Assembly: GCF_000143535.2 (NCBI RefSeq)
Contig: NC_037316.1
Coordinates: 1,426,001-1,490,000 of the forward strand
Source of the DNA: Botrytis cinerea B05.10
Lineage: Eukaryota > Ascomycota > Leotiomycetes > Helotiales > Sclerotiniaceae
Reading direction: 5' to 3'
DNA: 64,000 nt
The notes under the pieces are model-generated. The model was not told where the DNA came from. It saw only the letters and a list, made by a program, of their open reading frames with translations, and made no database searches. Positions 35,402 to 47,371 of the stretch are shown here, in pieces. The position numbers and the translations under genes are program-made. Every line of letters starts with the position of its first letter. Positions within the stretch are counted from its first letter, which is position 1.

Positions 35402-38234
35402 TCACCTAGGTCGATTTTGACCCCGATGCTTTGATGGGAGACCCAGTTGAGGGCCTTGAGCCGATCTTTTCTTGGATTCCTTTGCTTGCGGAGGCAGCCC
35501 AGGTAATTTGCGAACAATACCTTTGGGGCCAAGACTGCATTGTTAGTAAGCCATCCATGAAATCAGGACATCCGAAACTTACACAAATCGAGGCTGTACA
35601 CCTGCTCGTATACATGCTTCGAAAATGTCCTTTGGAAGAGGAGCTTGGTTATTATCGGCTAGCCAATTGTTACACAATACAAGAAATATATCTAGATCGG
35701 CATCCCAGAAATCCAATCTGTACCAAGGTTCTTTTCTGTCTGCTAAATAGATCGTAGTTGCATTCGAGAAGCATTCTGTCTGTGCCTCAGAGATCCTTAC
35801 TTGCATCGGAATTGTTGAAGCTCGTAATCTTGTGGGCCACCCATTACTAAGAGTACGGAGAATTGCATGGTACGGGGTTGGGGGCTTTCCGTTTTTGTTA
35901 CGGATTCTGATCTGTCAGTTATAAGATCTACGGCACGTAGCTGTGAGTACCTTACTGAAACATTTCCTTACGCTCAGTGGAATTCAAGAGAAACCTTCTC
36001 CATTCTTCGGCGCTTAGATCTATCCCGCCGTTCCTACGTATATATTGATGGAGGGTATGTTCTGGCATTCTAAATTTCATCGTATCGATAGCCAATTCTC
36101 TCTTCTGGTTGATTAAGTAGTTCTTGATCTCATCGTAACGTGGACAAGAAGGTATATCTTCTTCATCATCATCATCTTCTTCTTCCTCCTGATTTTCTTC
36201 CTCACTATTGTCATCCATGTCTTCGTCCTCCTCTTCATTGTCCCCTGGAGGAGGATAAGGTGGTAGCAAGTAACTACCTTCTAAGTCCCCGTGAGCTATT
36301 ATTGCATTTCTGATTGCATATGCGCGCTGCTTATACGAGTTGCGGAACCAATCTACAATGCCTTGGATTTGAGTCTTCGGTCCCGTTTCTATCATCGTGG
36401 TGTCTAAATCTATATTTTCGAAACCAACAGAGGGTGGCTCCGGAGGTGAACCATCTGGCCTGTTGATCGTTCTTTTCCCGTATAATTTCGGAATATGGGT
36501 ACTTCTAGGTCCGAATCTATATTCAAAGAATTAATAACCCTCAAGTCTGTAGCCTTGTAGAAACAACGCACACCGTTTTGTATGTATTCCACCAAAGTTG
36601 GTTCTGAATATCTATAAAATAAGTCAAAGTTACTGGCCATACATGCGAAACAAAATAGTTTGGAGGCTTCCTAATAAGAACCAACGGATTTGTTGTCAAT
36701 GGCTCAGTTACTGATTTGTCAAATTCGCTCCTGCTTCGATTAGCATTGTATCGCTGAGTAAAAGCGCAAAATCCAAGTCCTACAGAAAGAATCCCATGGG
36801 TGGAATGCCCCGACAAGGCACACTTTCTTCCCGCAAGAAATCTTGGGCGATGCCGCCGAATACCTTCCTAACGTATTAGCCTACTGTGAAACAAGAACAT
36901 AGTCAGAACACTGGGTATTCACAAAGCTTTCCATCGAGAAACCTCTGCCGTCAATCAGCAGACATCGACAGAATTGGGAATTGGATTAAAGACAACACAT
37001 ACAGCTCGGAGGTTCTTTGGTGTTCGAACCATGGTTCCAAATTCTGCCCAACGACATCTTCACCATCGATTCGTATGCCCCGTTTCCGTAGACATTCCCA
37101 AAAGGCATGCTATGCTCGCAGTCAGCGCCAAATTCACTAGGTCGCTATCTCTTTATGCCTGTAACTTTTGACAGAACTTACGCAAAGCTCATGCAGTAGG
37201 ACAGCCGCGAATCTATATACAACTATCATTCGCTCCGCCTCAGTTATCTTGTTATTGAACAACGGTTCCAATATTTCAAAAGCCATTGATATACCTATTC
37301 CTCTTTTGGTAACTACATTCAGAGACCCATTTGTGTTTGCGAACTCGAATTCATCTGGCAATCCTGATCTAGTATCTGTGTGTCCACTACTCAAATCCAG
37401 AATAACATCATCCCGAAACCTTTCAAGCATTTCTTGGACACGCGTACGCTCATTAGCTCGAGCACATATCTCAGGACGTCGTAATTTGAATCTTCGATAT
37501 CCCTTCTTTCCTTGTAGTTCGGGTGGTAGATCAACTGGGTCTACCTCTTCCATTTCTCCAAAGAATAATGCGTCAAACCTGCAAAGTCAGCATTCAATTA
37601 CACCAGTAACAGGAATCACTCACCAAGGCCAAGTATACAAATTTGCCATAAACATCGTTGTTAATTGCAATGACGGTACCATCATATTCCAAACTGTATC
37701 ATTTTCCCACTAATATCTCAGATTGTCAGCAGATATCCCATTCTTTTGAATTCCCCCTTCTTACAGCATCCCAGTATCCTTCTCGTCCATTTCCAAGTGG
37801 GTACCTAGCCAGTTGAGCAGGTAATTGCCGTCTCCATTTCGATCTTTGTAAAATCGGATGAATAGGGCAGGTTAATTGTCCAGTCGCTTTTAAATTCGAA
37901 TACGGGGCAAACGCATCGTGTAGATGGAGCTCTTGAGTCGTGAAACCTAATCAACAAGCCGATTTATATCAGTTCTATTCACTCGTGGGAATTCTAAGGT
38001 GGAGAGGTGGCACAAAAACAAAAAGAGAGACATACCACTAAATCTTTGAGACTGGTACCATTTCAAATTCTGATGAGCTTTATGTTTATAATAATTCTCG
38101 TATGGAGGTGGTGTAATTGGCGTAATACCGCTTTTGAGTAAACCGGGAAGTCGATGCAACGCTCTATGGTCTTCTCCAGTAGGATGCGTGTGCGATTCTG
38201 CGAGTCGAGTATATATTGATGGCTGAGCGGCCAT
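35402..38234 (-). CDS. Unknown protein with HExxH metallopeptidase-like motif, 768 aa
   Basis: Ten exons read in one frame: 38234-38036, 37946-37765, 37709-37624, 37578-37182, 37109-37003, 36944-36923 (22 nt), 36867-36572, 36516-35956, 35906-35583 and 35534-35402; 768 residues. I do not recognise a named family. Residues about 274-289 (VVYRFAAVLLHELCHA) contain HELCH, a zincin-type HExxH in a hydrophobic helix, split exactly by the intron between exons 4 and 5. A Glu in RTSELGFSMES, 34 residues beyond the second His, is a candidate third zinc ligand. Downstream come an aromatic region with YFVSHVW and QLWWNTY, then an acidic tract of about 40 Asp/Glu near residue 510. The C-terminal part has DFWDADLDIF and a basic tail (KESKKRSAQ). 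No signal peptide or membrane segment. A zinc peptidase function is inferred from the motif only. Confidence 0.75.
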
Positions 38235-39611
38235 TTTGAGACGTAAATATTCTTTAGAATTCCCGAAACAGGTGGAAATATATGAATTGAACCTTAGCTT
38301 TTCATGGAATTCTCTTTTCTTAGAGCTCCGGATGGGTGTTGGGTAAATCCATTGTTAGTGAAGCGAGGAGCTGGGTTGTGCAGTCCTGCATCTTATGTTC
38401 TTTGTTATGTAGCATCTCGTATATTGAGTTCACCATTAGTTTTCCTTTGTCAAGATAATTGAAGACCATTTACTCTTTCACACTTTATTTGGTCTTGCAT
38501 TTGTATAGCATTTGGATGACTATTCAAATTCTGTGTTGGGGGTCAAAACCACATAATGCTCTACAGAATTCCCAGCACCTATTGATTGTCTGATGGATTT
38601 CCGTTCGGAACAACTTCCCATCATACCGGACTACATAGGTCTGTTTATGTGAAAAATAAAGTGACCAGACGAGGAACCCAAAGGAGATTAGCGACTAAAA
38701 TTGAGAGGAATGGCTTAGTTCAATCTTAAATCGGTGTTGGAAGGGGAATAACCCATGGTAATTCAACTCTCTTCTATCAAATTCTATGTACAATACTCCT
38801 TCGAACCATATTTAAAGATAGAACATTGAAAAGAGGTGGTGTTAGCTTATAAATGACTTGTTACTCATTTTTCTTCTTGGCTAGATTAGTCGCTCGTTTA
38901 AATATGTCAACTTCATCGCAGCAGAGCACAAGAAGAGGGAAAAATATTCGGTAGTGCAAGATTTTATTTGAGGTAAAGTCAAAAGATCATGACTAAGTCT
39001 TATGACTAACCCGTAATGATATTATGGGGGAAATGACACGGTGTTCATAGGCAAGTGAAGACGATATGTAAGAAAGTTAAACTTTTGAAACGTCTTGAGT
39101 AATGAAGCTCACGAACACTTTCTAACGATTATCTAATGTTACCCAATGAAATCCGTTCAATTACTCCTAAAAATACAATCTAGCTTGGTAGATCCCCAAC
39201 GATCGACTAGTCTCCCCACGCCATCTATCTGGGCAACTCATGACGTTTCCCACACTTTTGAGAATTTGAATAATTATTTTAAATGCCTTTTTTCTGTTCT
39301 CATTATAAATCTGTCGTATTAATTCAATATCTCAATCATATTCAGCTCATTACTACTTCCAAATTCATCATCTCTACAATATAGCCATCACATTCTTCCC
39401 ATTTCAATCTCACCACCCAGGTCAAAGATACGCCTCCCGTCAAATTAATCAGACATTACGGTTCCAGTGATTGAATGCACAGTGTAAATTTAACATCGTC
39501 ACTCCCATATTATCCCGATTCCGAAATATATCACACCAGAAGTACTTTTCGACTTAATCACCCTCGTCGACTCCATCATCTCGAAGTCATTAAAATCATA
39601 ACATCCTCAGA
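38235..39611. other. Divergent intergenic region
   Basis: About 1.4 kb between the divergently transcribed HELCH gene and the F-box gene, AT-rich. The last 300 bases are pyrimidine-rich and likely the promoter and 5' leader of the F-box gene. No gene recognised. Confidence 0.5.
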
Positions 39612-40283
39612 ATGCCAACTGAGTGTGAACTCCTAGCAAGCATATGGTGCTCGCCAGCACCTATAGAACCTCTCGCAAAGGCACTTCACACTGAATGCCT
39701 ATCATACCTCGAATCGGTCAAATTGGCAATACCCCGTACTTTACAAAGCCTACCTGCCGAGATCCAATCCCAGATTATTGAGAAGCTAGGATTTGTAGGA
39801 AGAGCTAAATTGCGAGAGACGAACCATTTCTACAACGCCACTATTTCAGCCGTTACTCCTAATAGCGAAGAACTCCGTGAGTTGATTCTTGCTACCGAAT
39901 CGGAAGATTATGCAACGGAAAAACAACTATTGGCTTGTAACAGTTGTCTACGCTTGCGACATGCATCTAAATTTAGAGACACTCAGACAAGAGGAAAAAG
40001 AATCCGCAATGGATCAGAGCGCCATCTTCGTCTTTGCCTGCAGTGTGCAATATGGAAGGGGTGGTATCGGCTTGGTAAATTTATTCAAGTAGATGGCGAG
40101 GATGTATACCTCTGTCGATGCAGGAGGGTCACACTAAGGGCACACCTTCCTCCTAATTGGCTTACCCATAAACGATGTACAGATTGTTATTTTCAAACAG
40201 AAGAATCGCGGAAGATGAGAAAAGACCCCGATCGCGCGCGGGAGAAACCATGGATGGGATTGATGAAAGAGTTCACTTTATAG
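39612..40283 (+). CDS. F-box protein with Cys-rich C-terminal region
   Basis: Single exon, 223 residues. An F-box-like domain at about 40-80 (IPRTLQSLPAEIQSQIIEKLGF...AKLRETNHFYNATI) has the Leu-Pro and hydrophobic spacing that binds Skp1. A Cys cluster follows (CNSCLRLR, CLQC, CRCRR, CTDCYF; about residues 115-200), as in many fungal F-box proteins with a zinc-binding tail. Such proteins recruit substrates to SCF ubiquitin ligases; the target is unknown. The Cys cluster could alternatively be purely structural. A 99-codon open frame follows 24 bp downstream but shows no family. Confidence 0.78.
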   Translation: MPTECELLASIWCSPAPIEPLAKALHTECLSYLESVKLAIPRTLQSLPAEIQSQIIEKLGFVGRAKLRETNHFYNATISAVTPNSEELRELILATESEDYATEKQLLACNSCLRLRHASKFRDTQTRGKRIRNGSERHLRLCLQCAIWKGWYRLGKFIQVDGEDVYLCRCRRVTLRAHLPPNWLTHKRCTDCYFQTEESRKMRKDPDRAREKPWMGLMKEFTL

Positions 40284-40726
40284 CAGAGACAAATGGTCCA
40301 GTGATCATTGTGGTTTGCATTGTATAAGTACAAAGGACCACCTGCTTTCACCAAAGATCCCGAAGCACGTTTTTCCAGTTTTCTATCCCATATAGACCAG
40401 CTAGAGAAAGATATAACATATAACCCTACAAAAGGAGCTTTCCTCATGTACACAACCCTTGGGAATTTGAAGACTAAACTCGCAGACTGGGAAAGCTTCT
40501 TTGTTCTTTCTTCGCTTGAGAAGAGATATAAAGAAATGGGAGAGCCAATCACTAAGATACTAAAATCATTGACTCATTGCATACTCGATTTACCGATGCA
40601 GATATAAGAACATGCGTACTATCTCAGAATGGCATTGCCTTTACAACTAAATTTCGTACGACGCTAAAATCATTTAACCACGAAGCACTTCACAGAAATC
40701 GCAGCCCAAATTCTGCAGCCACGACC
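40284..40726. other. Region between convergent genes
   Basis: Contains overlapping plus- and minus-strand open frames (about 100-120 codons) without recognisable motifs; treated as the 3' UTRs of the convergent F-box and EthD genes. Confidence 0.4.
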
Positions 40727-41152
40727 TTAAACAACTCTCTCAACCTCTCCTCCAAAAACGAGCAAAGGCTGCTCAGAGCTAAAATTGGGAACATCACCCA
40801 TGATAGTTGGTCCTTCCGCCGCTCCGGCCTTAGCCCATGCCTCCTTGCTCTCGAACCATAGGAGTGCTTGCCTATTATCAATTTGTTAGCTATTTTACCA
40901 CATAAACATCATTCGGTATTCAGCCATTTTCTTCCGAGATATACACATCGGAGATAAGAACAGCACACAAGACTCGAGAAAAACATACACAGAGTATCCT
41001 CCGCTCTCATCCAACTTTGTAACGGTCCAATTCTTCAGTCCGTGAGAACCCCATTTCTCCTGAACGAGCGGCATGTGTGTCTTCATATAGTAATCCATGT
41101 CGAAAGTCGAGGTTTCGGTCTTAGGGTACATGACGGTGACGATTAAGGACAT
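40727..41152 (-). CDS. EthD-domain protein
   Basis: Exon 1 is 41152-40989 and exon 2 is 40871-40727, giving 102 residues, the usual length for single EthD-domain proteins. The N-terminal MSLIVTVMYPKTETSTFDMDYYMKTHMPL has the F-D-x-x-Y-x-x-x-H-M-P-L pattern of the family, and the second exon supplies WFESKEAWAKA and a GDVPNFSS motif. EthD proteins form dimeric alpha-beta barrels; in bacteria EthD accompanies ether degradation, while fungal members often act in polyketide tailoring or have unknown roles. No biosynthetic genes lie next to it. Without splicing the frame would end early in intron sequence. Confidence 0.85.
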
Positions 41153-42309
41153 TTTGGCGGTTTGCTTGATTGCTTTGAGATTGAAACAGAAGTAAAATTC
41201 GAGTTATGAGATCAGATGTCAATCCACTAGTTGTCAATTTGTTGTTGTTGTCGTTGAAAGAGGAGAGGTTGAGGAAAGAAAAAAAGAAGAGGGGTTGCTG
41301 GCAACATGACTAGTTTATAATCAAATCAACCCCGCACCTTCTTCCGTGCACGACGATAGCACAACCTTCCGTCCAGCCAGAGAATGTAAAACTCCGACGC
41401 TATACACGCTAAATCGGTGTTAACGAATTGGCAAAATCGATCATGTCTCTGACTTCAACTCGATTGAATACCTCGGGGCTCACACACAGTACGTACTCGG
41501 TGGGAATTTTGAAGAGAAACACATCCGATTAGGCTCCTGGGTTACATATTAAATACTCGCCTGCTTACAAGCTCTATCAGATTGATACCTGGTACTTGTA
41601 GATCAGATGCATCTACACTTCCTAACAATACGTGTAGAGTTCTTTACGGCTGTTGTTCTATTTGCTGGACGCACGAATACTTTAATCGAGCCTCTGTCGG
41701 TCTGATTTCAAGTGAGATTTGTGTAACGATTGATAGACAGATCTTCAAGTTTATGCAGATGGGTGGGTTCGCATCTGGTAATCGTGGCAGGATACCTTCA
41801 CGTGACCTTGGTGGAGAAGAGGGAAAATGGTGGCATGGGATGGGATGGAATGAGATGGTGAGAGATAATACTCAATCAAGAGTGCCTAGTTAGCTGTAGT
41901 GATTGGAGAGACACTGTGCTTTAAGTATGGAGTCAAGTAGAAGAATTTGAGAATCAAATGGATAAGTAAATTCCCAGTATGAATACGTAAAACACGGCCA
42001 GCTGCGTCAAAAGAATAATTATACCACCGAATAAATGATTTCCTCCCCAAATCGACATCAACGCCTCATATCGTGCTCACCATGCCATCCATTTCCAGTA
42101 TCTCGCGGTGCATATCCACTTTGCAGATCGACTGCATCCCAACCTCCCTGCACCATTCTTCGAGCAAAAGAATTTCTATCCAATCCTCCCCCAAGAGATG
42201 TTGAATTTTGATTTTCAGGTAAATCCTTTGATTGGAATGGTCGTGAATAATGCGATTCGTATCCAGAGAGGTGTGCTGGCTTTTGGTTACGGGGCTCTGA
42301 ATCTATATA
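41153..42309. other. Intergenic region
   Basis: Upstream region of the EthD gene and 3' region of the next minus-strand gene. A plus-strand frame at 41582-41893 has no recognisable features. No other feature seen. Confidence 0.45.
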
Positions 42310-43793
42310 TCATGAGTTTCTTGAAAGCAACGCGGGGAGCGGGAGACACGTACTATTATCCATACCTATCTTCGATCCATCCATAAGTCCCATATTCTGA
42401 TAATCTTTCAAACTGGCAGACCATGTCTCATTTGACGCTTCTTCACTGCTGTTCGATGTAGATGGCGCCATTCCTTTGAAAGGATAACTGGAGAGAGAAA
42501 TCCCCCGGATTTCTCTCGATGTCTTTTTCCATGGTAGTCGAGTAGATAAGGAAGCTATGATTGGTTTGTTGTTGTTCTTTTTGGCTCGATTTCGACTACG
42601 TATAAGCCAAGATACGAGTGCGAAGACCAAAATAAATGCGACTCCGCCAGTAGCGCCCCATGCGATGAGTTTCGTGTCGGCTGTGGTACTGGAAGAGGGG
42701 GCGGTACTAGGGGTAGGAGATGGGGATGCAGAACTAGCTACGTAGAGAGGGGAGGTTATGGACGAGGAACCAGGAGAGTTGGCAACGGGAGCTGATGTGG
42801 TTGTGAGTAAAGGTAGTGAATCAGAGGGGTAAGCAGATTCTGATGAGCTGTAAGGTACTGTATACACCGATATTCGGACAGCGGTGAATGTCGATATTGA
42901 GGTTACGGTCGCAATATTCGGATTAGTTGATATGGAACTGCTGTCATTGTTGGAATCACTGAAATTGGTCAATATTGTGCCTGACGGCGCAATTTGGGTA
43001 AAACTTGGAATATTGGATGCGGTGAGATAGAAGATTGAGGGCGTTGTAGATTCAGTTCCAGAGTTTGAATAGTTCAAAGACGACTGGGTCAAGTACCCTG
43101 TATTATTCCATGATGCTGTCTTTGAGAATTTCGAATATTCTAATGATAAAAATTGATCAATTGTAGATGCTCCAGGATGGGTCGTCACAGAGATCGTTGG
43201 GATTGGAAAAGTTGCCGTTGGAAGGATACCAGTCTGGAAAGTAGTGCTCCGTGAGCCAGCAACGTTCGAAGCAGTAGTCACCGACCTAAATGCCGCAGGA
43301 TATAGATGAGATTGAGGACAATTGGTAGCGTTGCTCGAACATGGATCGATATCACAACACCCTTGAAACGATGGATTTTTACTTGAACATATCCACCAGA
43401 TTCCAGAAGAACAATACACATTTGGCCAATATGAGCCAAGATTCATTGATCCTTCATCTCCAGTTTCTCCGTGTCCGAGTCCAGCTGCTCGAAGATCGCT
43501 TTCTGGGCATCCTTTATTGTTGCATGGGTTGCTTGTACAACATCCGAAGAAGGTTGGTGTTTGAGCTGTGCAGGTATACCTGTAATTTGATCATTCAGTA
43601 TTGTTATATAGCATGACAGAAGAACACCTCACCACTATCAAAACATTTGGTCAGTAATAGTTTGTAAGATAATTGAAGGACATGCATGGGATGAATACTC
43701 TGGAGAGATTCGATCAGGGTGGTTTAAAAGCAGAGAAAAAACTATACTCACAAGACCTCCTAGAGGACAAGTACCCATACTATTGTTTGTCAT
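42310..43793 (-). CDS. Single-pass membrane protein with two Cys modules (paralogue A)
   Basis: Best model: exon 1 43793-43752, a 2-nt exon 43634-43633, and exon 3 43579-42310, giving 437 residues. The N-terminus (MTNNSMGTCPLGG) leads into two related Cys modules: module 1 has YTCTAQTPTFFGCC...NPC...GCP and module 2 has YWPNVYCSSGIWWIC...PSFQGCC...DPC...CP. A long Ser/Thr-rich, probably O-glycosylated stalk follows, then one TM helix at about residue 320 (GATGGVAFILVFALVSWLI) with a basic stop-transfer RSRNRAKK, and a cytosolic tail. The design resembles fungal wall-stress sensors, but the modules are not WSC domains and there is no clear N-terminal signal peptide. It could be an orphan surface protein. 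The paralogue lies directly upstream on the same strand. Confidence 0.7.
43579..43752 (-). other. Two introns flanking a predicted 2-nt exon
   Basis: Intron 1 (43751-43635) runs from GTGAGT to GATAG and intron 2 (43632-43580) from GTGAGG to TTACAG, leaving only TG between them. TG plus the first G of the next exon makes the Trp codon expected from paralogue B. Skipping the two bases would shift the frame and hit a stop after about 20 codons. Confidence 0.5.
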
Positions 43794-44209
43794 ATTGCCA
43801 GAATATAAGTATAATTCGGGTAAGATAGGATACTTGGATGAAATATATGGTTTATGGTGTTTCAAGATAAGTTAAAAAGTGCTAGAAAATGTTTGGGTTG
43901 GAGAGTAGTAGGCTTCATGTAAACCTTTTGTAAAAATGATTGAGAATAAATGGATGTTAGACTGGTTAGGAATCTGCTGTTAAAATTGTGAATCAACAAA
44001 AAAATATCACAGGAAACTGATTCACTTCTCTCAAATACAAATTCGTGCAGATATTGAGCAGTATTCTCTGAGCATCTCATTATTCATCATAATAAAAACC
44101 ACGTGAATAACAATATAGATAAAATCCGTGAGGCAGATCCGAAGAAACATAGGGGAAAATTAAAAAGCTCCTCACTCCTCAATATCGCTCCAACGCGATC
44201 CTGTATATC

Positions 44210-45445
44210 TTAGTTTCTCGTAGATCCCGACTTCAAGACTTCCGGTAATGATGCTCTAAAGGGATCCTCCGACGTATCTGGTAGTTCTACCGTCCCTGGT
44301 CGAGAAACAAATGATTTTTGTTGAATATATGGGGATTCAACTTCGTGCAAGATAGAAGAGTCAATCTCATGGTGATTAGAGAATTCCGGAGATTGCGGCG
44401 CGGATTGATATGGTGGAGCAGGGCTAAGAGGTGGAGATGATGGTATCTCTGATACTGGACGATAATCTGCCAAACCATTAATGAGACATTCTGCCGTTCT
44501 TGAAGGGGTAGCAATCACCTTTTCGCAGAGCTTTAGCATCTGAAGCGCTACCTTCATAAACAGTAGGTGATGAAATTGCTTTAACCATGGATATGTCTTG
44601 AGGTGGCGGTTGATAATATGGCTCGACTGCACCCGCCAATGGAGTTCTCTTTCTATATCGTTGGACGCAAAAGATAATTAGAAGAACAAGTACGATAACA
44701 ACCACTCCACCTAAAGCGCTCCCTATGATTGCAGTAATCGGCAGTTTTGAGTTTGAATTGTGCCGACTTGAGCCTCCTGTCGCTGTCACTGTGGCCGAAT
44801 CTTGAGATGACGGAGTTTCAGTCGAACTTGTGTCAGTAGCAAAGTTCGTTACAGGAGATGAGGAAGTCGAAGATGTATAGATTGAAAGGGATGCAGAAAT
44901 CGAAGATAATGCCGGAGATGATAAAGTTGAGGGCGATGAAGCCGAAAATGATGAAATAGACAACGATGAAGTGGGGTCAGATGAAGTCTTTGAGGCAATA
45001 ATAGAGGCAAATGTAGCTGGGACGCTACTAAATGCTGCAGCGTAGAGCCTTGGTAACGGACAACCATTTTCGAGACACGGATTGAACTTCTCGCTCGAAC
45101 CAGGGTCATTGTGGTCATCACAACAACCTTGAAATGACGGAGTCTGTCGGGAGCAAGTATACCAGACTCCTCCATTGGGGCAATCCGCATTTGGCCAATA
45201 TGATCCATCGTTGCTAGAAGCATCCGGACCACCTGCTGTCCCCATTCCTGCAGGTAAGAGGTCTTCTTCAGGGCAACCAATTCCATTACATGGATCACTC
45301 GCACAGCACCCAAAGAATGTGGGCGACTGATCTAAACATATCCACCTAGAATTTTAAACTTATCAACGATATTCAGGGCTTTAAAAAAAGATGAAACTTA
45401 CCAACTACCGCCGAGTGGGCATGATCCCATGGAGTTTCCAGACAT
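44210..45445 (-). CDS. Single-pass membrane protein with two Cys modules (paralogue B)
   Basis: Exons 45445-45402, 45345-44552 and 44490-44210 join in frame to give 372 residues. The N-terminus MSGNSMGSCPLGGSWW matches paralogue A. Module 1 has ICLDQSPTFFGCC...DPC...GCP and module 2 has YWPNADCPNGGVWYTC...PSFQGCC...GCP. A Ser/Thr-rich stalk, one TM helix (ITAIIGSALGGVVVIVLVLLIIF) with a basic flank (QRYRKR) and a Pro-rich cytosolic tail (SEIPSSPPLSPAPPY) follow. The last intron (donor GTAGCG, acceptor GGCAG, 61 nt) is the least certain; reading through it gives a shorter C-terminus ending at 44478. Similar to paralogue A in order of parts, so a tandem duplication. Function unknown; surface sensing is a guess from architecture. 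Confidence 0.72.
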
Positions 45446-47371
45446 CTTTCTTTGCTTAATTGATGAAATCAGGATCAGGGAGAACTTAACGGAAGCTTTT
45501 TGTTAGATAAGTGCTGAGCAGAAGAATGGATTAGAGTTTCATGTATCAGGTATTATGGAGAGGATATAAGTATAGGCAGCTTATAGCAAAGTATCTAGGG
45601 AGCCTTGTACCTCAAGTCTGATGTGGGGGGGGATCAAGACAATAGTGGCTTGCATCAAAACGAAAAGTAATGGGACCAGAAAGTTGGCCTAGCATTGATT
45701 TGTGGGGAATATATTCCATCTGTGGGTATTACGTAGAGCTCTATGTGTGAGTAAACGTGGTGTGCTGTACAACAAATGGCAGCTTTAACTGCCACTACCC
45801 GTTACAATGTTTGCATCTAACACGTTGGCAGAACTCTCTAAGCGAAGTCCTAAAGGAGAACCCTACAGACAATGCAACGAGCTTATCAACCAAAGACGAA
45901 CGAAATGCGTGTTAATCAACCATTGTATAAGAACAGTAGAGGCACGGGTAATGTCACAAATTCAAAATGGATGGTTTGGACAAACTTGCGAACATGCAAG
46001 CTTTGAACAGAAAGACCAACCTCTTGTTATCTCTGAAACTTTGATAGCTTAATTAATGTCATAATGCGAGGTCGACATGTATCCACCGGCACTTGACAAA
46101 ACTGCTTGATCAATGATGAGTAGAGAATTATGACTAATTTCTGCGGCTCAATTTTTATGGACAATCTTTCATGCAAGCTACCGGACGGATACTTCAATTC
46201 CTACTTGAGCTTCTCTTTCGAGCCTTTCCAGTGAAATGCGGGAATTGTGTCTGCCTTGCACTGCAAGCTAATATTCTGACCAGCTCATTTGATGTGGGGT
46301 GATTTTTTCGGGAAGTCCGATTGACACAACTTGACAGTAACATCTAGCCTGATCGGACTTGAGCTGCGCAACATGAACATGAGTGGTAAGATTGAGTTTG
46401 AATCCAATGATTGTTAGCGAATTTTGGCTGATTTCGGTCCATTCTTCGAACTGCAAACTGCGGATACACATTGACCTACAGAGGATAACCTCAAATATCC
46501 TGCCCCAACCTCCCTTCTCTCAGCCTTCCCCTCTCTCACGGAGAGGACGTAACACCAAAAATGAGTAGGTATATTGAAATCTTCGGGCGATCCAATCAGT
46601 AACTCGAGACAACGCTCGAAAGATCAAGAACAGTGCATCATCGACGCAGCTAAGAGTTGCTCGTAAAATTTCTGGCGGGTTTCCATGTTGTACCATATGG
46701 AGAATGTGAATGCAATGGAATTGATTTTTATAAGTTTACACGTGCCGCTGAATACACTAGTACCAACTTGGGTTTAGCGCAAATTACCACAGTCCGCGAA
46801 ACGTGACATTTTTGTTTTATAATCAAGTCATTTCAGACATCTGCTTGAGAATTCAATAAGAATGAAACTCCAGAGTTTCTGAGAAACATACCTCCGAATA
46901 AAAATATAAGTAGTGGGTGTTAGCGAAAGATTTCTGTTGCCTCGTCTACAGTTCACCACAAGCAACATTGTATTGCGAATTGACCGCTTCAAGACGCATC
47001 AAACACACTTTCTCGGGCGAAGATTCCGGCTCTTTTTTGAAAGCACTCAAATAATCAACGGAAATAGCCAATTTTAAGAGCAAGCAACTAAATTCTGACC
47101 GAGTTCTTTGTAAATGTGAGGCTCCGGCGGACAATGGAGGCTCCGCGGAGGCGGGTGCGGGTGCGGCGTTGTCACGTGTGCGGATATAACAAATGTATAT
47201 ATTCCTCTACAGAACTTGGCTGGTGTTTCCCACAATATTTAATCATATCTCTAATTCTCATCGTCCAATCTTCCAAATTCATAGGATTGCAAATATTTGC
47301 AATACGCATTTTTCTCAATCTCCTTCCACGCCCCGTCAACTGCAGCCACTCCTATTGAACTAGTCTTCATC
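45446..47371. other. Gene-poor divergent intergenic region
   Basis: About 1.9 kb between the divergently transcribed membrane-protein gene and the methyltransferase gene. Short open frames only, with no recognised family. Should contain both promoters. Confidence 0.45.

Noticed and set aside
40308..40607. 99-codon plus-strand frame after the F-box gene
   Set aside because: Overlaps a 119-codon minus-strand frame; neither shows a family. Treated as 3' UTR.
43579..43793. Single-intron model joining 43752 directly to 43579
   Set aside because: It shifts frame and stops soon after, losing both Cys modules that the paralogue retains.
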